In this document: one piece after another, positions 45,499-54,206 of the stretch
Layout: every line of letters starts with the position of its first letter
Numbering within the stretch: the first letter of the stretch is position 1
Source of the DNA: Amycolatopsis viridis
GTDB taxonomy: Bacteria; Actinomycetota; Actinomycetes; Mycobacteriales; Pseudonocardiaceae
Assembly: GCF_011758765.1 (NCBI RefSeq)
Contig: NZ_JAANOU010000001.1
Location: 2,852,001 to 2,916,000 of the forward strand
Direction: 5' to 3'
Length of the DNA: 64,000 bases
The notes under the pieces: model-generated
What the model was told of the DNA's origin: nothing
Database searches by the model: none
What the model saw: only the letters and a program-made list of their open reading frames with translations
Translations under genes and position numbers: made by a program

Positions 45499-45575
45499 CC
45501 GTCGGACCGGGCATCGGGAGCGCGACGAGCGACCCGGGCCACCACGGTGAGCTGCTCGCTCGCCCGGCCCGCCGG

Positions 45576-45589
45576 TAGGTTGGCCGGTA
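45576..45589 (+). promoter_or_regulatory. leaderless promoter -10 (TAGGTT)
   Basis: TAGGTTGGCCGGT directly before ATG 45589; the same TAGGTTGGCGG context precedes the starts at 44920 and 56138. No ribosome site is present. Confidence 0.55.
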
Positions 45590-46131
45590 TGGCAAGGCCG
45601 AACAGCACCGTCGTCGTGCTCACCGGTTCCGCTGCCGGGGAGGTGCTGGCCGGACTGGACGGGCTGGCGAACGTGCGGGTGGCGCGGTCGGGCAGCGCCG
45701 CAGCCCTGGTGGGGCAGACGCACGCGGCTTACGTGGTGCACGACCAGGATCCGCTGGGCGGGGTGGCGGCTGCGTGGGCCGGGTTCTTCGACCAGCAGGC
45801 GCCGCCCGGCACCCTCGAGGTCGCCATCGAACACGCGGTTGCGGACCTGCGACGGGGCGCCGCACTGCTGCCGGACTACTACGTCGTCCTCGACCCGGAG
45901 TCGCTGCCCGCCACGGGCAAGCACTGGTGGCTGGGTGTGCTCGCCGGTGCCGCGCCCAGCCGGGTCGTGCCCGCCGCGCCGACGGTGTCCGCCGTCCGGC
46001 GCGCGCTTTCGCGACTGCCGTCGGGGCGGTGGTGGCCCGACGACCTGGAGACCTGGCTGCGCGACCTGGTCCGCGCGGTCCCCGACCAGGTGGGGCTGCC
46101 GGGACATCTCGCGGACGATTCCACGGGATAG
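45589..46131 (+). CDS. hypothetical protein
   Basis: 180 residues, alpha/beta composition: strands such as STVVVLTGSAAGEVL, YVVHDQDPLGGV, DYYVVLDPESLP and TGKHWWLGVLAGAAPSRVV. No recognised family or catalytic motif. Cytoplasmic. ATG at 45589 is preferred as a leaderless start. It ends 13 bp from a convergent racemase gene. Confidence 0.7.
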   Translation: MARPNSTVVVLTGSAAGEVLAGLDGLANVRVARSGSAAALVGQTHAAYVVHDQDPLGGVAAAWAGFFDQQAPPGTLEVAIEHAVADLRRGAALLPDYYVVLDPESLPATGKHWWLGVLAGAAPSRVVPAAPTVSAVRRALSRLPSGRWWPDDLETWLRDLVRAVPDQVGLPGHLADDSTG

Positions 46132-46144
46132 CTCCTGACCAGCG

Positions 46145-47245
46145 TCAGCCCGGCACACCCCAGTCCCGGATCACGTCCTCGGTGTCCGCGCCCGCGGTCG
46201 AGGGCGGCTTCGGGTCGGTCGCGGGGGTGCGGGAGAACCGCGGTGCGGGCGCGGCCTGGGTGACACCGTTGAGCTCCCGCACCGAGCCGCGGGCCACCAG
46301 GTGGTCGTTGCGGGCCGCCTCGGCGAAGGACAGCACTGGCGTCACGCAGGCGTCGGTACCGGCGAACACCGCCGTCCACTCGTCGCGGGTGCGGGTGGCG
46401 ATCACCTCGGTGAACCGCTGCCGCAGCTTCGGCCAGCCGTCCCGGTCGCCCTGGGCGGGCAGATCTTCGCCGTCCAGCTCCAGCCCCCGCAGCAGCTCGG
46501 CGTAGAACTGGGGCTCCAGCGCCCCCACCGCGATGTACTCGCCGTCGGCGCAGCGGTAGGTGTCGTAGAAGGGACACCCGGTGTCCAGCAGGTTCGTCGC
46601 GGGTTCGTCGGACCAGGCGCCCTGCGCGCGCATCGCCCACATCATCTGCAGCAGCACGCTCGCCCCGTCGACCATCGCCGCGTCCACCACCTGGCCGCGC
46701 CCCGAGCGCTCCCGCTCCAGCAGTGCCGCGAGCACCCCGGTGACCAGGAACATCGACCCGCCGCCGAAGTCGCCGACCAGGTTCAGCGGCGGGATCGGCT
46801 TGCCCGCGGGGTCCCGCACCGCGTAGAGCGCGCCGGTGAGGGAGATGTAGTTGATGTCGTGCCCGGCGCGCTCGGCCATCGGGCCGTCCTGACCCCAGCC
46901 GGTCATCCGGCCGTAGACCAGCCGCGGGTTGCGGGCGAAGCAGTCCTGCGGGCCGACCCCGAGGCGTTCGGCCACCCCGGGCCGCAGACCCTCCAGCAGC
47001 ACATCGGCCTTCGCCACCAGCTGCCCCACCAGCCGCCTGCCCTCGGCGGTCTTGAGGTCCGCGGCGATCGACCGGCGGCCGCGCAGCAGGTGGTCCCGCG
47101 CCTCCGGCGGCATCATCCGCAACCCACCCGAGGGGCGCTCGACGCGGACGACGTCGGCACCGAGGTCGGCGAGGATCATCGCTGCATGCGGACCCGGGCC
47201 GATGCCCGCCAGTTCCAGCACCTTGATCCCGTCCAGCGGCCCCAT
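46145..47245 (-). CDS. alpha-methylacyl-CoA racemase (CaiB/BaiF CoA-transferase family III)
   Basis: 366 residues, ATG 47245. Catalytic residues of the mycobacterial racemase MCR align: His129 in [14 protein letters not shown] and Asp159 in [11 protein letters not shown]. Also [18 protein letters not shown] and [11 protein letters not shown]. It epimerises 2-methyl-branched acyl-CoAs so that (S)-specific beta-oxidation can proceed, as needed for methyl-branched fatty acids and sterol side chains. Monocistronic. Confidence 0.92.
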   Translation of the reverse strand: MGPLDGIKVLELAGIGPGPHAAMILADLGADVVRVERPSGGLRMMPPEARDHLLRGRRSIAADLKTAEGRRLVGQLVAKADVLLEGLRPGVAERLGVGPQDCFARNPRLVYGRMTGWGQDGPMAERAGHDINYISLTGALYAVRDPAGKPIPPLNLVGDFGGGSMFLVTGVLAALLERERSGRGQVVDAAMVDGASVLLQMMWAMRAQGAWSDEPATNLLDTGCPFYDTYRCADGEYIAVGALEPQFYAELLRGLELDGEDLPAQGDRDGWPKLRQRFTEVIATRTRDEWTAVFAGTDACVTPVLSFAEAARNDHLVARGSVRELNGVTQAAPAPRFSRTPATDPKPPSTAGADTEDVIRDWGVPG

Positions 47246-47432
47246 CGGCACCCGCTCCCCACTCCTCGACGTGCTCCCGCCCCGGATTCTGCCAGCCGTG
47301 CCCGCCGGGCGGTGAGGCGCTTTCCACCACCGGACGGTGCGGTCCGCGGCGCCCGCCCGCACTCCGCAACCAGGCGCATCATGGAGTCAGGAGCACCCGC
47401 GCCGGGTGCCCGCCGTGGTGAGGGAGCTGCCG

Positions 47433-48107
47433 ATGCCCTACCAAGACCTGGGAGCGTTCGTCTGGCCCGTCATGGTGCTGATCTGGGTGCTGGCCGCGTC
47501 CTACTCCCGCGCGGCGATGCACCACCGCTGGCAGGCCCGCGCGCACCCGCCGCCGAAGCCGCCCGTTCGTCCGGTGGACGCGCCCGACGCGGGCGAGTCG
47601 CTGCGGGCGCTGTGGGAGACCGCCCGCGTCCGCTACGCGCGCATCGCGGGGGAGTACGGCGCCTACGAGGCCGACCCGAAGCAGGTGCTGCGGCGGCCCG
47701 CGCTGGCCGACCCGGCGGTGCCCTCGACCGGCCGGTTCATCGACGCCTTCCACGAGGCGATGGCCCTGCACACCGAGTCCTACCCGCCGGTGGACCTGGC
47801 GAAGAAGTACGTGGAGGCGACCGAGAACGCGGAGAAGGCGTGGACAGCCGCGTGCGCCGCGGCGGACAAGCTGCGGGCGTCCCGGTTCACCACCGACGAG
47901 CGCGCGCTGATCAACCAGGGCATCAAGCTGCTCGAACTCGCCGAGGGCGCCGCCACCCCGGCCGAGCAGGAAGCCGCCTACGCGGCTGCGCGGCAGGTGC
48001 TGGCCAAACTCGAACGCAGCGCCGGCACCCGGCTGGACTGGCGGGTGCCGCGGCCCGCCCGCCGAGCCATCGACCGGCTCGGCAAACCCACGCTGCCCCC
48101 GTCGTAA
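47433..48107 (+). CDS. membrane-anchored hypothetical protein
   Basis: 224 residues from ATG 47433 with GAGGGAG ribosome site. One N-terminal transmembrane helix (FVWPVMVLIWVLAASYS), a Pro-rich linker (HPPPKPPVRPVD), then a mostly helical cytoplasmic domain of about 150 residues (EKAWTAACAAADKLRAS, EQEAAYAAARQVLAKLE). No recognised family. Ends at a strong bidirectional hairpin. Confidence 0.75.
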   Translation: MPYQDLGAFVWPVMVLIWVLAASYSRAAMHHRWQARAHPPPKPPVRPVDAPDAGESLRALWETARVRYARIAGEYGAYEADPKQVLRRPALADPAVPSTGRFIDAFHEAMALHTESYPPVDLAKKYVEATENAEKAWTAACAAADKLRASRFTTDERALINQGIKLLELAEGAATPAEQEAAYAAARQVLAKLERSAGTRLDWRVPRPARRAIDRLGKPTLPPS

Positions 48108-48110
48108 CGC

Positions 48111-48145
48111 GGAAGGGGCCCGGCTCACCGAGCCGGGCCCCTTCC
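48111..48145. terminator. bidirectional hairpin between convergent genes
   Basis: Perfect 16-bp inverted repeat (48111-48126 / 48130-48145), 3-nt ACC loop, between the membrane protein (+) and the ChaB gene (-). Confidence 0.85.
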
Positions 48146-48158
48146 CACCAGTACCTGC

Positions 48159-48557
48159 CTACCGGCGAGCCTTGGCGGTCTTGCGGTTGTTGGCCTTCTG
48201 GATGGCTTTGACCAGCTCGTCCTTGTTCATCGACGAGCGGCCCTTGATGTCCAGCTTCTTGGCCACGTCGTACAGGTGCTGTTTGCTGGCCGAAGCGTCC
48301 ACGCCGCCGGCGGTCTTCGTCGGCTTGCGGCCGGCACCGCGGGCGGCCTGCTTGTCGGAGGGGCCCTTGCGGCCCTTCTCCTCCCAGTGGTCCCCGACCT
48401 TTTCGAACGAGTGCTTCAGCGACGCGTACGCCGTCTGGTGCGCACGCCGGCCCTCGCCGTAGGTCTCGACCGCCGAGTCGTGGGTCTTCACCCACGTGTC
48501 CTGCGCCTTCTTCGACGACCGCTTCAGCGTGCTGGGCAGGGCTTCACGTCCGGGCAT
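48159..48557 (-). CDS. ChaB-domain protein with C-terminal Rho_N-like domain
   Basis: 132 residues, GGAGGTG ribosome site. N-terminal ChaB domain (EALPSTLKRSSKKAQDTWVK, HDSAVETYGEGRRAHQTAY, LKHSFEKVGDHWEEKG) followed by a Lys-rich linker and a Rho_N/SAP-like helical pair (KQHLYDVAKKLDIKGRSS, MNKDELVKAIQKANN). ChaB was named as a cation-transport regulator in E. coli; the Rho_N fusion is common in actinobacteria and suggests nucleic-acid binding in a stress setting. Confidence 0.9.
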   Translation of the reverse strand: MPGREALPSTLKRSSKKAQDTWVKTHDSAVETYGEGRRAHQTAYASLKHSFEKVGDHWEEKGRKGPSDKQAARGAGRKPTKTAGGVDASASKQHLYDVAKKLDIKGRSSMNKDELVKAIQKANNRKTAKARR

Positions 48558-48615
48558 CGGAGCACCTCCAGTCTCCTCTCGTGCCTGATCACGGAATTCC
48601 CGGACCACCGGGACG

Positions 48616-48891
48616 TCAAACGTCGCCGTCCTCGACCCGCATCGCCTGCTGCTCGGCACCGCCCGCCGGCCGCTGGCGGCCTTCCGCCGCGCCGATCTCG
48701 GTGCCCTCGGCGTCGACGAGCTCGTTCGAGCGGTCCGGCGCCGCGAACTGCTCGCCCGGCGCCTCGGAGTCCGGCTCGACGGCCCGGTCCGGGTCGGTCA
48801 CCCGCCACGACACCGGGTCCTCCAGCGGTGCCGGCTCGGCGTCGAGTTCCAGGTTCTCCTGCTGCTCGGATCGGATCCGGTCCTCGCTCAT
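48616..48891 (-). CDS. small acidic hypothetical protein
   Basis: 91 residues, clear GGAGGG ribosome site. Highly acidic and probably disordered (SEQQENLELDAEPAPLEDP, VTDPDRAVEPDSEAPGEQ). No family recognised. It lies between a ChaB-like gene and a stress-type SDR on the same strand, 10 bp after the latter, so it may belong to a stress-response operon. Confidence 0.7.
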   Translation of the reverse strand: MSEDRIRSEQQENLELDAEPAPLEDPVSWRVTDPDRAVEPDSEAPGEQFAAPDRSNELVDAEGTEIGAAEGRQRPAGGAEQQAMRVEDGDV

Positions 48892-48901
48892 CTTTCCCTC
48901 C

Positions 48902-49747
48902 TCAGCCCGGCAGCGTCTCGCCGCCGAGCGCGGCGAGCACCTCGCCGGTGTAGTAGGACGACAGCTGCCCGGCCGCGAAGAACACATAGGACGGTGCCAG
49001 CTCGTCCGGCTGCGCCGCCCGGCCCATCGGCACCTGCTGCCCGAACTTCTCCACGTGCTCGGCGGACATCGTCGCCGGGATCAGCGGTGTCCACACCGGA
49101 CCCGGCGCGACCGCGTTGATCCGGATCCCGCGGTCGGCCAGCGCCTGTGCCATCGCGTAGGTCCAGGCGATCACCGCGCCCTTGGTGGCCGAGTAGTCGA
49201 TCAGCGACTTGTTGCCGCGCAACCCGTTCACCGAGGCGGTGTTGATGATCGCCGAACCCTCGCCGAGGTGCGGCAGCGCCGCGTGCGTGACCCGGAAGTA
49301 GCTGTGGATGTTGACGTCGAAGGTGCGCATCCACTGCTCGTCGGTCAGGTCCTCGGGTGCGTCCAGCTCCTGTTGCGTGGCCACGTTGTTGACCAGCACG
49401 TCCAGCCCGCCGAGCTCGCGCACCGTCTCGTCCACGATCTTGCGGCACTGCTCGCGCGACCCCAGGTCCCCGGGCAGGAGCAGGCAGCGGCGGCCCTCCT
49501 TGCGGACCAGCTCGGCGGTCTCCTCGGCGTCGGAGTGCTCGTCCAGGTAGGCGATTGCCACGTCCGCGCCCTCCTTGGCGAACGCGATCGCCACGGCGCG
49601 GCCGATACCGGAGTCCCCGCCGGTGATCAGCGCCCGCTGGTCGCGCAGCAACCCGCGCCCGGTGTAGCCCTCCATCCGGTCCTGCGGCCCGGGCTCCATC
49701 TCGCCCGTCACACCCGGCGGTTCCTGCTGCTGCCGTGGCTGTCCCAT
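48902..49747 (-). CDS. SDR-family oxidoreductase, general-stress (YhdF/YdaD-like) type
   Basis: 281 residues, AAAGGAG ribosome site. N-terminal extension rich in Gln/Pro (MGQPRQQQEPPG) then the classical SDR fold: cofactor motif LITGGDSGIGRAVA, VNNVATQQ, active-site Ser in NTASVNG and YSATKGA. The extension and sequence match the glucose/ribitol-dehydrogenase-like SDRs induced by general stress in Bacillus. First gene of a minus-strand group with the acidic protein and ChaB protein. Confidence 0.92.
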   Translation of the reverse strand: MGQPRQQQEPPGVTGEMEPGPQDRMEGYTGRGLLRDQRALITGGDSGIGRAVAIAFAKEGADVAIAYLDEHSDAEETAELVRKEGRRCLLLPGDLGSREQCRKIVDETVRELGGLDVLVNNVATQQELDAPEDLTDEQWMRTFDVNIHSYFRVTHAALPHLGEGSAIINTASVNGLRGNKSLIDYSATKGAVIAWTYAMAQALADRGIRINAVAPGPVWTPLIPATMSAEHVEKFGQQVPMGRAAQPDELAPSYVFFAAGQLSSYYTGEVLAALGGETLPG

Positions 49748-49842
49748 GCACACTCCTTTCCTCGTGTGCCGCAGGTGTCCCCGCTCGGGCGGGCGCCAAA
49801 CCCGGCGGTTGGCCGTCCGGTGCGGCGGGTAACCGGATCCGC

Positions 49843-50913
49843 ATGAACTCGCCAGTCAGCAGCGGCCTGCGCGTCGTCGTCACCGGGGCCAGCGGGAACG
49901 TGGGCACCAGCACCGTCCAGGCGCTCAGCCGCGACCCCGCGGTCGCGTCGATCCTCGGCGTGGTGCGGCGCGAGCCGCAGTGGAGCGCCCCGAAGCTGGA
50001 GTGGCGCACCGCGGATCTGGCCGAGGACCAGATCGGTCAGCTGGTGCGTGGCGCCGACGTGGTGATCCACCTGGCGTGGTTGTTCCAGCCCACCCACGAT
50101 GCGGCCACCACGTGGCGCGTCAACGTCCTCGGCGCCATCCGCGTGTTCGAGGCGGTCGCCAGGGAGAACGCGCCCGCCCTGGTGTACTCCTCGTCGGTCG
50201 GTGCCTACTCGCCGGGCCCGAAGGACCAGGCGGTTCCGGAGAGCTGGCCCACCCACGGCTGGCCCGGCGCGGCCTACCCGCGGGAGAAGTCCTACCTGGA
50301 GCGCTACCTGGACGGGTTCGAACAGAACCATCCCGGGGTGCGGGTGGTGCGGCTGCGGCCGGGGTTCGTGTTCAAGCGCGAGGCGGCGTCGGCGCAGCGC
50401 CGCCTGTTCGCCGGGCCGTTCGTCCCCGGCAGCCTGGTCCGGCCCTCGCTCATCCCGCTCGTCCCGGACGTGCCCGGGCTGCGCGTGCAGGCCGTGCACT
50501 CCGCCGACATCGGCGAAGCGTTCCGGCTGGCCGCCCTGACCGACGTGCGCGGCGCGTTCAACGTGGCCGCCGACCCGGTGATCGACGCCACGGCACTGGC
50601 CGGGCTGCTCGGCGCCCGCACCGTCCCGGTGCCGGCCTGGGCGCTGCGTGCCGCGGTCTCCGCCGGCTGGTACGCGCACCTGCTGCCCGCCTCCCCGGGC
50701 CTGCTGGACACGGTCCTGCGACTGCCGATCATGGACACCACCCGCGCCCGCGACGAGCTCGGCTGGATCCCCCGGCACACCGCCCTCGACGCGATCAGCG
50801 AGTTCCTGGCCGGTCTGCGTTCCGGTGCGGGCATGGCCACCCCGCCGCTCACCGCGGACAGCGCGTCCGGCCGGATCCACGAGGCGAGTACCGGGATCGG
50901 CTCCCGGCCCTGA
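49843..50913 (+). CDS. NAD-dependent epimerase/dehydratase family protein
   Basis: 356 residues. Extended-SDR Rossmann motif VVVTGASGNVGTSTV, ADVVIHLAWLFQP, YSSSVGAY (Ser) and the YPREKSYLE Tyr-Lys equivalent. About 40 C-terminal residues extend beyond the domain. It would reduce or epimerise a nucleotide-sugar or other carbonyl substrate. Start ATG 49843 lacks a good ribosome site. No pathway partner is adjacent. Confidence 0.88.
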   Translation: MNSPVSSGLRVVVTGASGNVGTSTVQALSRDPAVASILGVVRREPQWSAPKLEWRTADLAEDQIGQLVRGADVVIHLAWLFQPTHDAATTWRVNVLGAIRVFEAVARENAPALVYSSSVGAYSPGPKDQAVPESWPTHGWPGAAYPREKSYLERYLDGFEQNHPGVRVVRLRPGFVFKREAASAQRRLFAGPFVPGSLVRPSLIPLVPDVPGLRVQAVHSADIGEAFRLAALTDVRGAFNVAADPVIDATALAGLLGARTVPVPAWALRAAVSAGWYAHLLPASPGLLDTVLRLPIMDTTRARDELGWIPRHTALDAISEFLAGLRSGAGMATPPLTADSASGRIHEASTGIGSRP

Positions 50914-50948
50914 GCCCGCCACCCCGCCGGGGTGGTAGGAATGGCGGC

Positions 50949-52259
50949 GTGAGCATCGAGATCGCGGCCGACGAAGCCGTCACGCTGACCAGCGAACTGA
51001 TCCGCATCGACACCACCAACACCGGGGATCCGGACACACTGGTGGGGGAGAAGGCGGCGGCGGAGTTCGTCGCGGAGAAGCTCACCGAGGTCGGCTACGA
51101 CATCGAGTACGTGGAGTCCGGCGGCCGCAACCGGCACAACGTGATCGCCCGCCTCGCCGGTGCCGACCCCAGCCGGGGCGCCCTGCTGGTGCACGGCCAC
51201 CTCGACGTGGTGCCTGCGGACGCCTCCGAATGGTCGGTGCACCCGTTCTCCGGGGCGGTCCAGGACGGCTACGTGTGGGGCCGCGGCGCCGTGGACATGA
51301 AGGACATGCTCGGCATCATGCTGGCGCTGGCCCGCCACTACAAGCGCGAGAACATCGTCCCGCCGCGCGACATCATCTTCGCGTTCCTCGCCGACGAGGA
51401 GGCCGGCGGCAAGTTCGGCGCCCAGTGGCTGGTGGAGAACCGCCGTGACCTGTTCGAGGGCGCCACCGAGGCGATCAGCGAGGTCGGTGGCTTCTCCATC
51501 AACCTCAAGGACGATGTGCGCACCTACGTGGTGGAGACCGCGGAGAAGGGCATCCGGTGGATGAAGCTGCGCGTGCGCGGCACCGCCGGGCACGGCTCGA
51601 TGATCCACCGCGACAACGCGGTCACCAAGCTCGCCGCCGCGGTCGCCCGGCTCGGCGAGCACCGGTTCCCGCTCGTGCTGACCGACTCGGTGCGCGAGTT
51701 CCTCGCCGGCGTCACCGAGATCACCGGCTGGGACTTCCCGGAGCACGACATCGACGGCGCGGTGGCCAAGCTCGGCGCCATCTCCCGCATGATCGGCGCC
51801 ACCCTGCGCGACACCGCGAACCCGACGATGCTGACCGCCGGCTACAAGTCCAACGTCATCCCCTCGGTCGCCGAGGCCGCGGTGGACTGCCGGATCCTGC
51901 CCGGCCGGGAAGAGGCGTTCGACCGCGAGCTCGACGAGATCCTCGGTCCGGACATCGAGAAGGAGTGGATGGAGCTGCCCCCGGTCGAGACGACCTTCGA
52001 CGGCGCGCTCGTGGACGCCATGACCGCCTCGATCGCCGCCGAGGACCCGGGCGCGAAGGTGCTGCCCTACATGCTCTCCGGCGGCACCGACGCCAAGTCG
52101 TTCCAGACCCTGGGCATCCGCAACTTCGGGTTCGTGCCGCTGCGGCTGCCCGCCGACCTCGACTTCTCCGGCCTGTTCCACGGCGTGGACGAACGCGTGC
52201 CGGTGGACGCGCTCAAGTTCGGCACCCGGGTGCTGGACCGGTTCTTCCGCGCCTCATGA
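50949..52259 (+). CDS. M20-family metallopeptidase (ArgE/DapE-like)
   Basis: 436 residues, GTG start 7 nt after TAGGAA, apparently leaderless. Di-zinc M20 motifs: LVHGHLDVVPA (His, Asp), GRGAVDMKDM, FAFLADEEAGG (Glu-Glu), a dimerisation domain with GHGSMIHRDNA, and C-terminal GLFHGVDERVP with His. It would cleave small peptides or N-acyl amino acids. Its stop overlaps the next start (ATGA). Confidence 0.92.
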   Translation: MSIEIAADEAVTLTSELIRIDTTNTGDPDTLVGEKAAAEFVAEKLTEVGYDIEYVESGGRNRHNVIARLAGADPSRGALLVHGHLDVVPADASEWSVHPFSGAVQDGYVWGRGAVDMKDMLGIMLALARHYKRENIVPPRDIIFAFLADEEAGGKFGAQWLVENRRDLFEGATEAISEVGGFSINLKDDVRTYVVETAEKGIRWMKLRVRGTAGHGSMIHRDNAVTKLAAAVARLGEHRFPLVLTDSVREFLAGVTEITGWDFPEHDIDGAVAKLGAISRMIGATLRDTANPTMLTAGYKSNVIPSVAEAAVDCRILPGREEAFDRELDEILGPDIEKEWMELPPVETTFDGALVDAMTASIAAEDPGAKVLPYMLSGGTDAKSFQTLGIRNFGFVPLRLPADLDFSGLFHGVDERVPVDALKFGTRVLDRFFRAS

Positions 52260-52768
52260 CCACCGTGGCGCAGCTGCGCAAGGCCGCGGCCTACCTCCCG
52301 GAGGCGGTCGAGGACGGCGGGGTGTTCACCGTGGCCGGCAAGCCGTTCGCCGCGCTGGCGGAAGGCCGGCGCGCCCACCTGCACCTGTGCGCGGCCGACG
52401 CGGCCGAGGTCGTCGCGGCCTGCCCGTCGGCCGAACGTGTGACCGGCGGCGTGCGGATCCCGCTCGCGGACATCACCGGCCAGCAGCTCAACCACTGGGT
52501 GCGCCGCGCCTGGCTGGCGCAGGCGCCGGAACGGCTCGCGCGGCAGGCCGGGGCCGCCGAGACCGCGGCCGCCGGGGCCGTTGGCGACCTGCCGGCGGGC
52601 ATCGGGCGGCCGGCGACCCGGGCGCTGACCGCCGCCGGGATCACCACCCTCGACCAGGTCGCCGAGCGGACCGAGGACGAGCTGCTCGCGCTGCACGGCG
52701 TCGGCCCGAGGGCCATCCGCATCCTGCGCGAGACCCTCGCGGAGTCGGGCCGGTCGCTGGCGGGGTGA
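52256..52768 (+). CDS. MmcQ/YjbR-like domain protein with C-terminal helix-hairpin-helix
   Basis: 170 residues, coupled to the M20 peptidase. The N-terminal half (FTVAGKPFAALAEGRRAHLHL, VRIPLADITGQQLNHWVRRAW) matches the MmcQ/YjbR fold, a CyaY-like DNA-binding domain. The C-terminal part (GRPATRALTAAGITTLDQVA, LLALHGVGPRAIRIL) is a helix-hairpin-helix like those of RNA polymerase alpha C-terminal domains. A DNA-binding role is likely; target unknown. Confidence 0.8.
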   Translation: MTTVAQLRKAAAYLPEAVEDGGVFTVAGKPFAALAEGRRAHLHLCAADAAEVVAACPSAERVTGGVRIPLADITGQQLNHWVRRAWLAQAPERLARQAGAAETAAAGAVGDLPAGIGRPATRALTAAGITTLDQVAERTEDELLALHGVGPRAIRILRETLAESGRSLAG

Positions 52769-52793
52769 GCCGGACTGTCGACAGCTCCCACCC
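52768..52793. repeat. 26-bp partial duplicate of the DUF5703-like gene
   Basis: 25 of 26 bases identical to 52977-53002, which encodes WELSTVRL in the adjacent minus-strand gene. The minus-strand translation here gives FEEGWELSTVRL, so this may be a remnant of a second copy. Confidence 0.6.
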
Positions 52794-52897
52794 CTCTTCG
52801 AAAGCCGCCCACCACGACCGCGAGCAGCGCCACAGCTGACATCCGCGCGGCGTCCGCACCGCAACCGCGTGGGCGGGCGCCGCGCCGGGACGAACGG

Positions 52898-53119
52898 TCA
52901 GATCAGGACTTCGGGCAGGGCGGTGGCCGGCTGCCGCTTGCGGCGCAGCCAGACGCGCCGGGTTCCGTCGGAGTAGAGCCGGACCGTCGACAGCTCCCAC
53001 CCGCCGTACTCGGCGTTGATGGACAGCTGGGTGGCCGCGGCCCGCCGGGACACGCCGGGTGGCAGTTGCAACCGGCGGTACTCCCAGTCCTCGTCGACCA
53101 CCGCCTCCTGGTGCTTCAT
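52898..53119 (-). CDS. DUF5703-like small protein
   Basis: 73 residues. The core WEYRRLQLPPGVSRRAAATQ and INAEYGGWELSTVRLYSDGT with closing RRVWLRRK is the pattern of a small actinobacterial family of unknown function. ATG 53119 overlaps the stop of the lipoprotein gene by 4 bp, so they are co-translated. A 26-bp fragment resembling its middle part lies just downstream. Confidence 0.78.
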   Translation of the reverse strand: MKHQEAVVDEDWEYRRLQLPPGVSRRAAATQLSINAEYGGWELSTVRLYSDGTRRVWLRRKRQPATALPEVLI

Positions 53120-54144
53120 GGCTGGATCACCTGCACCCCTTCTCCCGCCGCGGAGCCGACGAACACCCGCCCGCTCCGCTCCTCGACGGTAACCGAATTC
53201 GGCTGCCGGACCGTCGGGAAACGGTACTTCTCGACCGGTTCGCCGCCGCGCACGTCGAACCCGACGACCTCGTTGCGCCCGGTGAGCGTCACCCACGCCA
53301 GCGCGCGCTGCGGGTCGTAGGCGAGGCCGTACGCCCCGCCCGGCACCGGGTACCGCTGCCGCAGCAACAACGGACCGGTGGAGAACGCCAGGAGAGCACC
53401 GGTGCGGGTGTCGACCACCAGCACCCGGCCGAACGAGTCGGCGACCGCGTGGGTGGCGCCGTCGCCGGCCCGCAGCCCTTCGGCCATCGTGCCGCCGTCC
53501 ACGTCCACCGAGAACACGGCGGTGCGCAGCTCGTCCAGCACCACGGTGTTCCCGCCGGCCTGCAGCACGTCGTCGGCGCTGTAGAGCTGGCCCTGGATGC
53601 TGCGGGTGAGCCGGTCGCCGGTGAACACGTCGACGGCCTTGCGGTCACGCACCGCGACCAGCGTCCGGTCGCCGTCGACGACCGCACCGGCCGGCTGGCC
53701 CGCGACGGCGAGCGTGCTGACCTGGCCGGTGGGCAGCGCGATGCGGGCGACCTGTCCCGCGGCCGGCAGGCTGGCCAGCAGGACACCCCCGCTGACCCGC
53801 AGCTGCTCGGCCCGGCCGGCCACCGGCACCCGCAGCGGCGCTGCCGACAGGTCGCCGGTGCGGTACAGCAGCACAGCGTCCGGAACCGCGACGGCGAGCA
53901 CACCGGTGGCCGGGTCGGCCGCGACCGCGCTCACCTCGCCCGGCGTGCCGATCACCGTGCCCGCGGGGGCGGCTGCGGGCGGGGGCGAGGCGGGCGCGGT
54001 GGCGGCCACCGGGTTCGCCACGACCTGCAGTGTGTCGCCGCTGTCACCCTGTTTGCCCGAGCAGCCGGACAACGCCAGGGCGCAGGTCACCACCACAGCG
54101 GTGCCGACGGTGGCCGACGAGCGCACGAGACCTCCGGGTCGCAT
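53116..54144 (-). CDS. beta-propeller lipoprotein (YncE-like)
   Basis: 342 residues. Lipoprotein signal: hydrophobic VGTAVVVTCALALSGCSG with lipobox LSGC at about residues 25-28, then a Pro/Ala linker and repeating blades (VSAVAADPATGVLAVAVPDA, GAYGLAYDPQRALAWVTL, NSVTVEERSGRVFVGSAAG). YncE-type propellers sit on the outer face of the membrane; ligand unknown. Followed by the coupled DUF5703-like gene. Confidence 0.85.
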   Translation of the reverse strand: MRPGGLVRSSATVGTAVVVTCALALSGCSGKQGDSGDTLQVVANPVAATAPASPPPAAAPAGTVIGTPGEVSAVAADPATGVLAVAVPDAVLLYRTGDLSAAPLRVPVAGRAEQLRVSGGVLLASLPAAGQVARIALPTGQVSTLAVAGQPAGAVVDGDRTLVAVRDRKAVDVFTGDRLTRSIQGQLYSADDVLQAGGNTVVLDELRTAVFSVDVDGGTMAEGLRAGDGATHAVADSFGRVLVVDTRTGALLAFSTGPLLLRQRYPVPGGAYGLAYDPQRALAWVTLTGRNEVVGFDVRGGEPVEKYRFPTVRQPNSVTVEERSGRVFVGSAAGEGVQVIQP

Positions 54145-54206
54145 CCTTGTCCTGTCTCCAGCATTCCCTGAAAATCCCGCCGCGTCACCCGCTGTCCACC
54201 GGGCGA

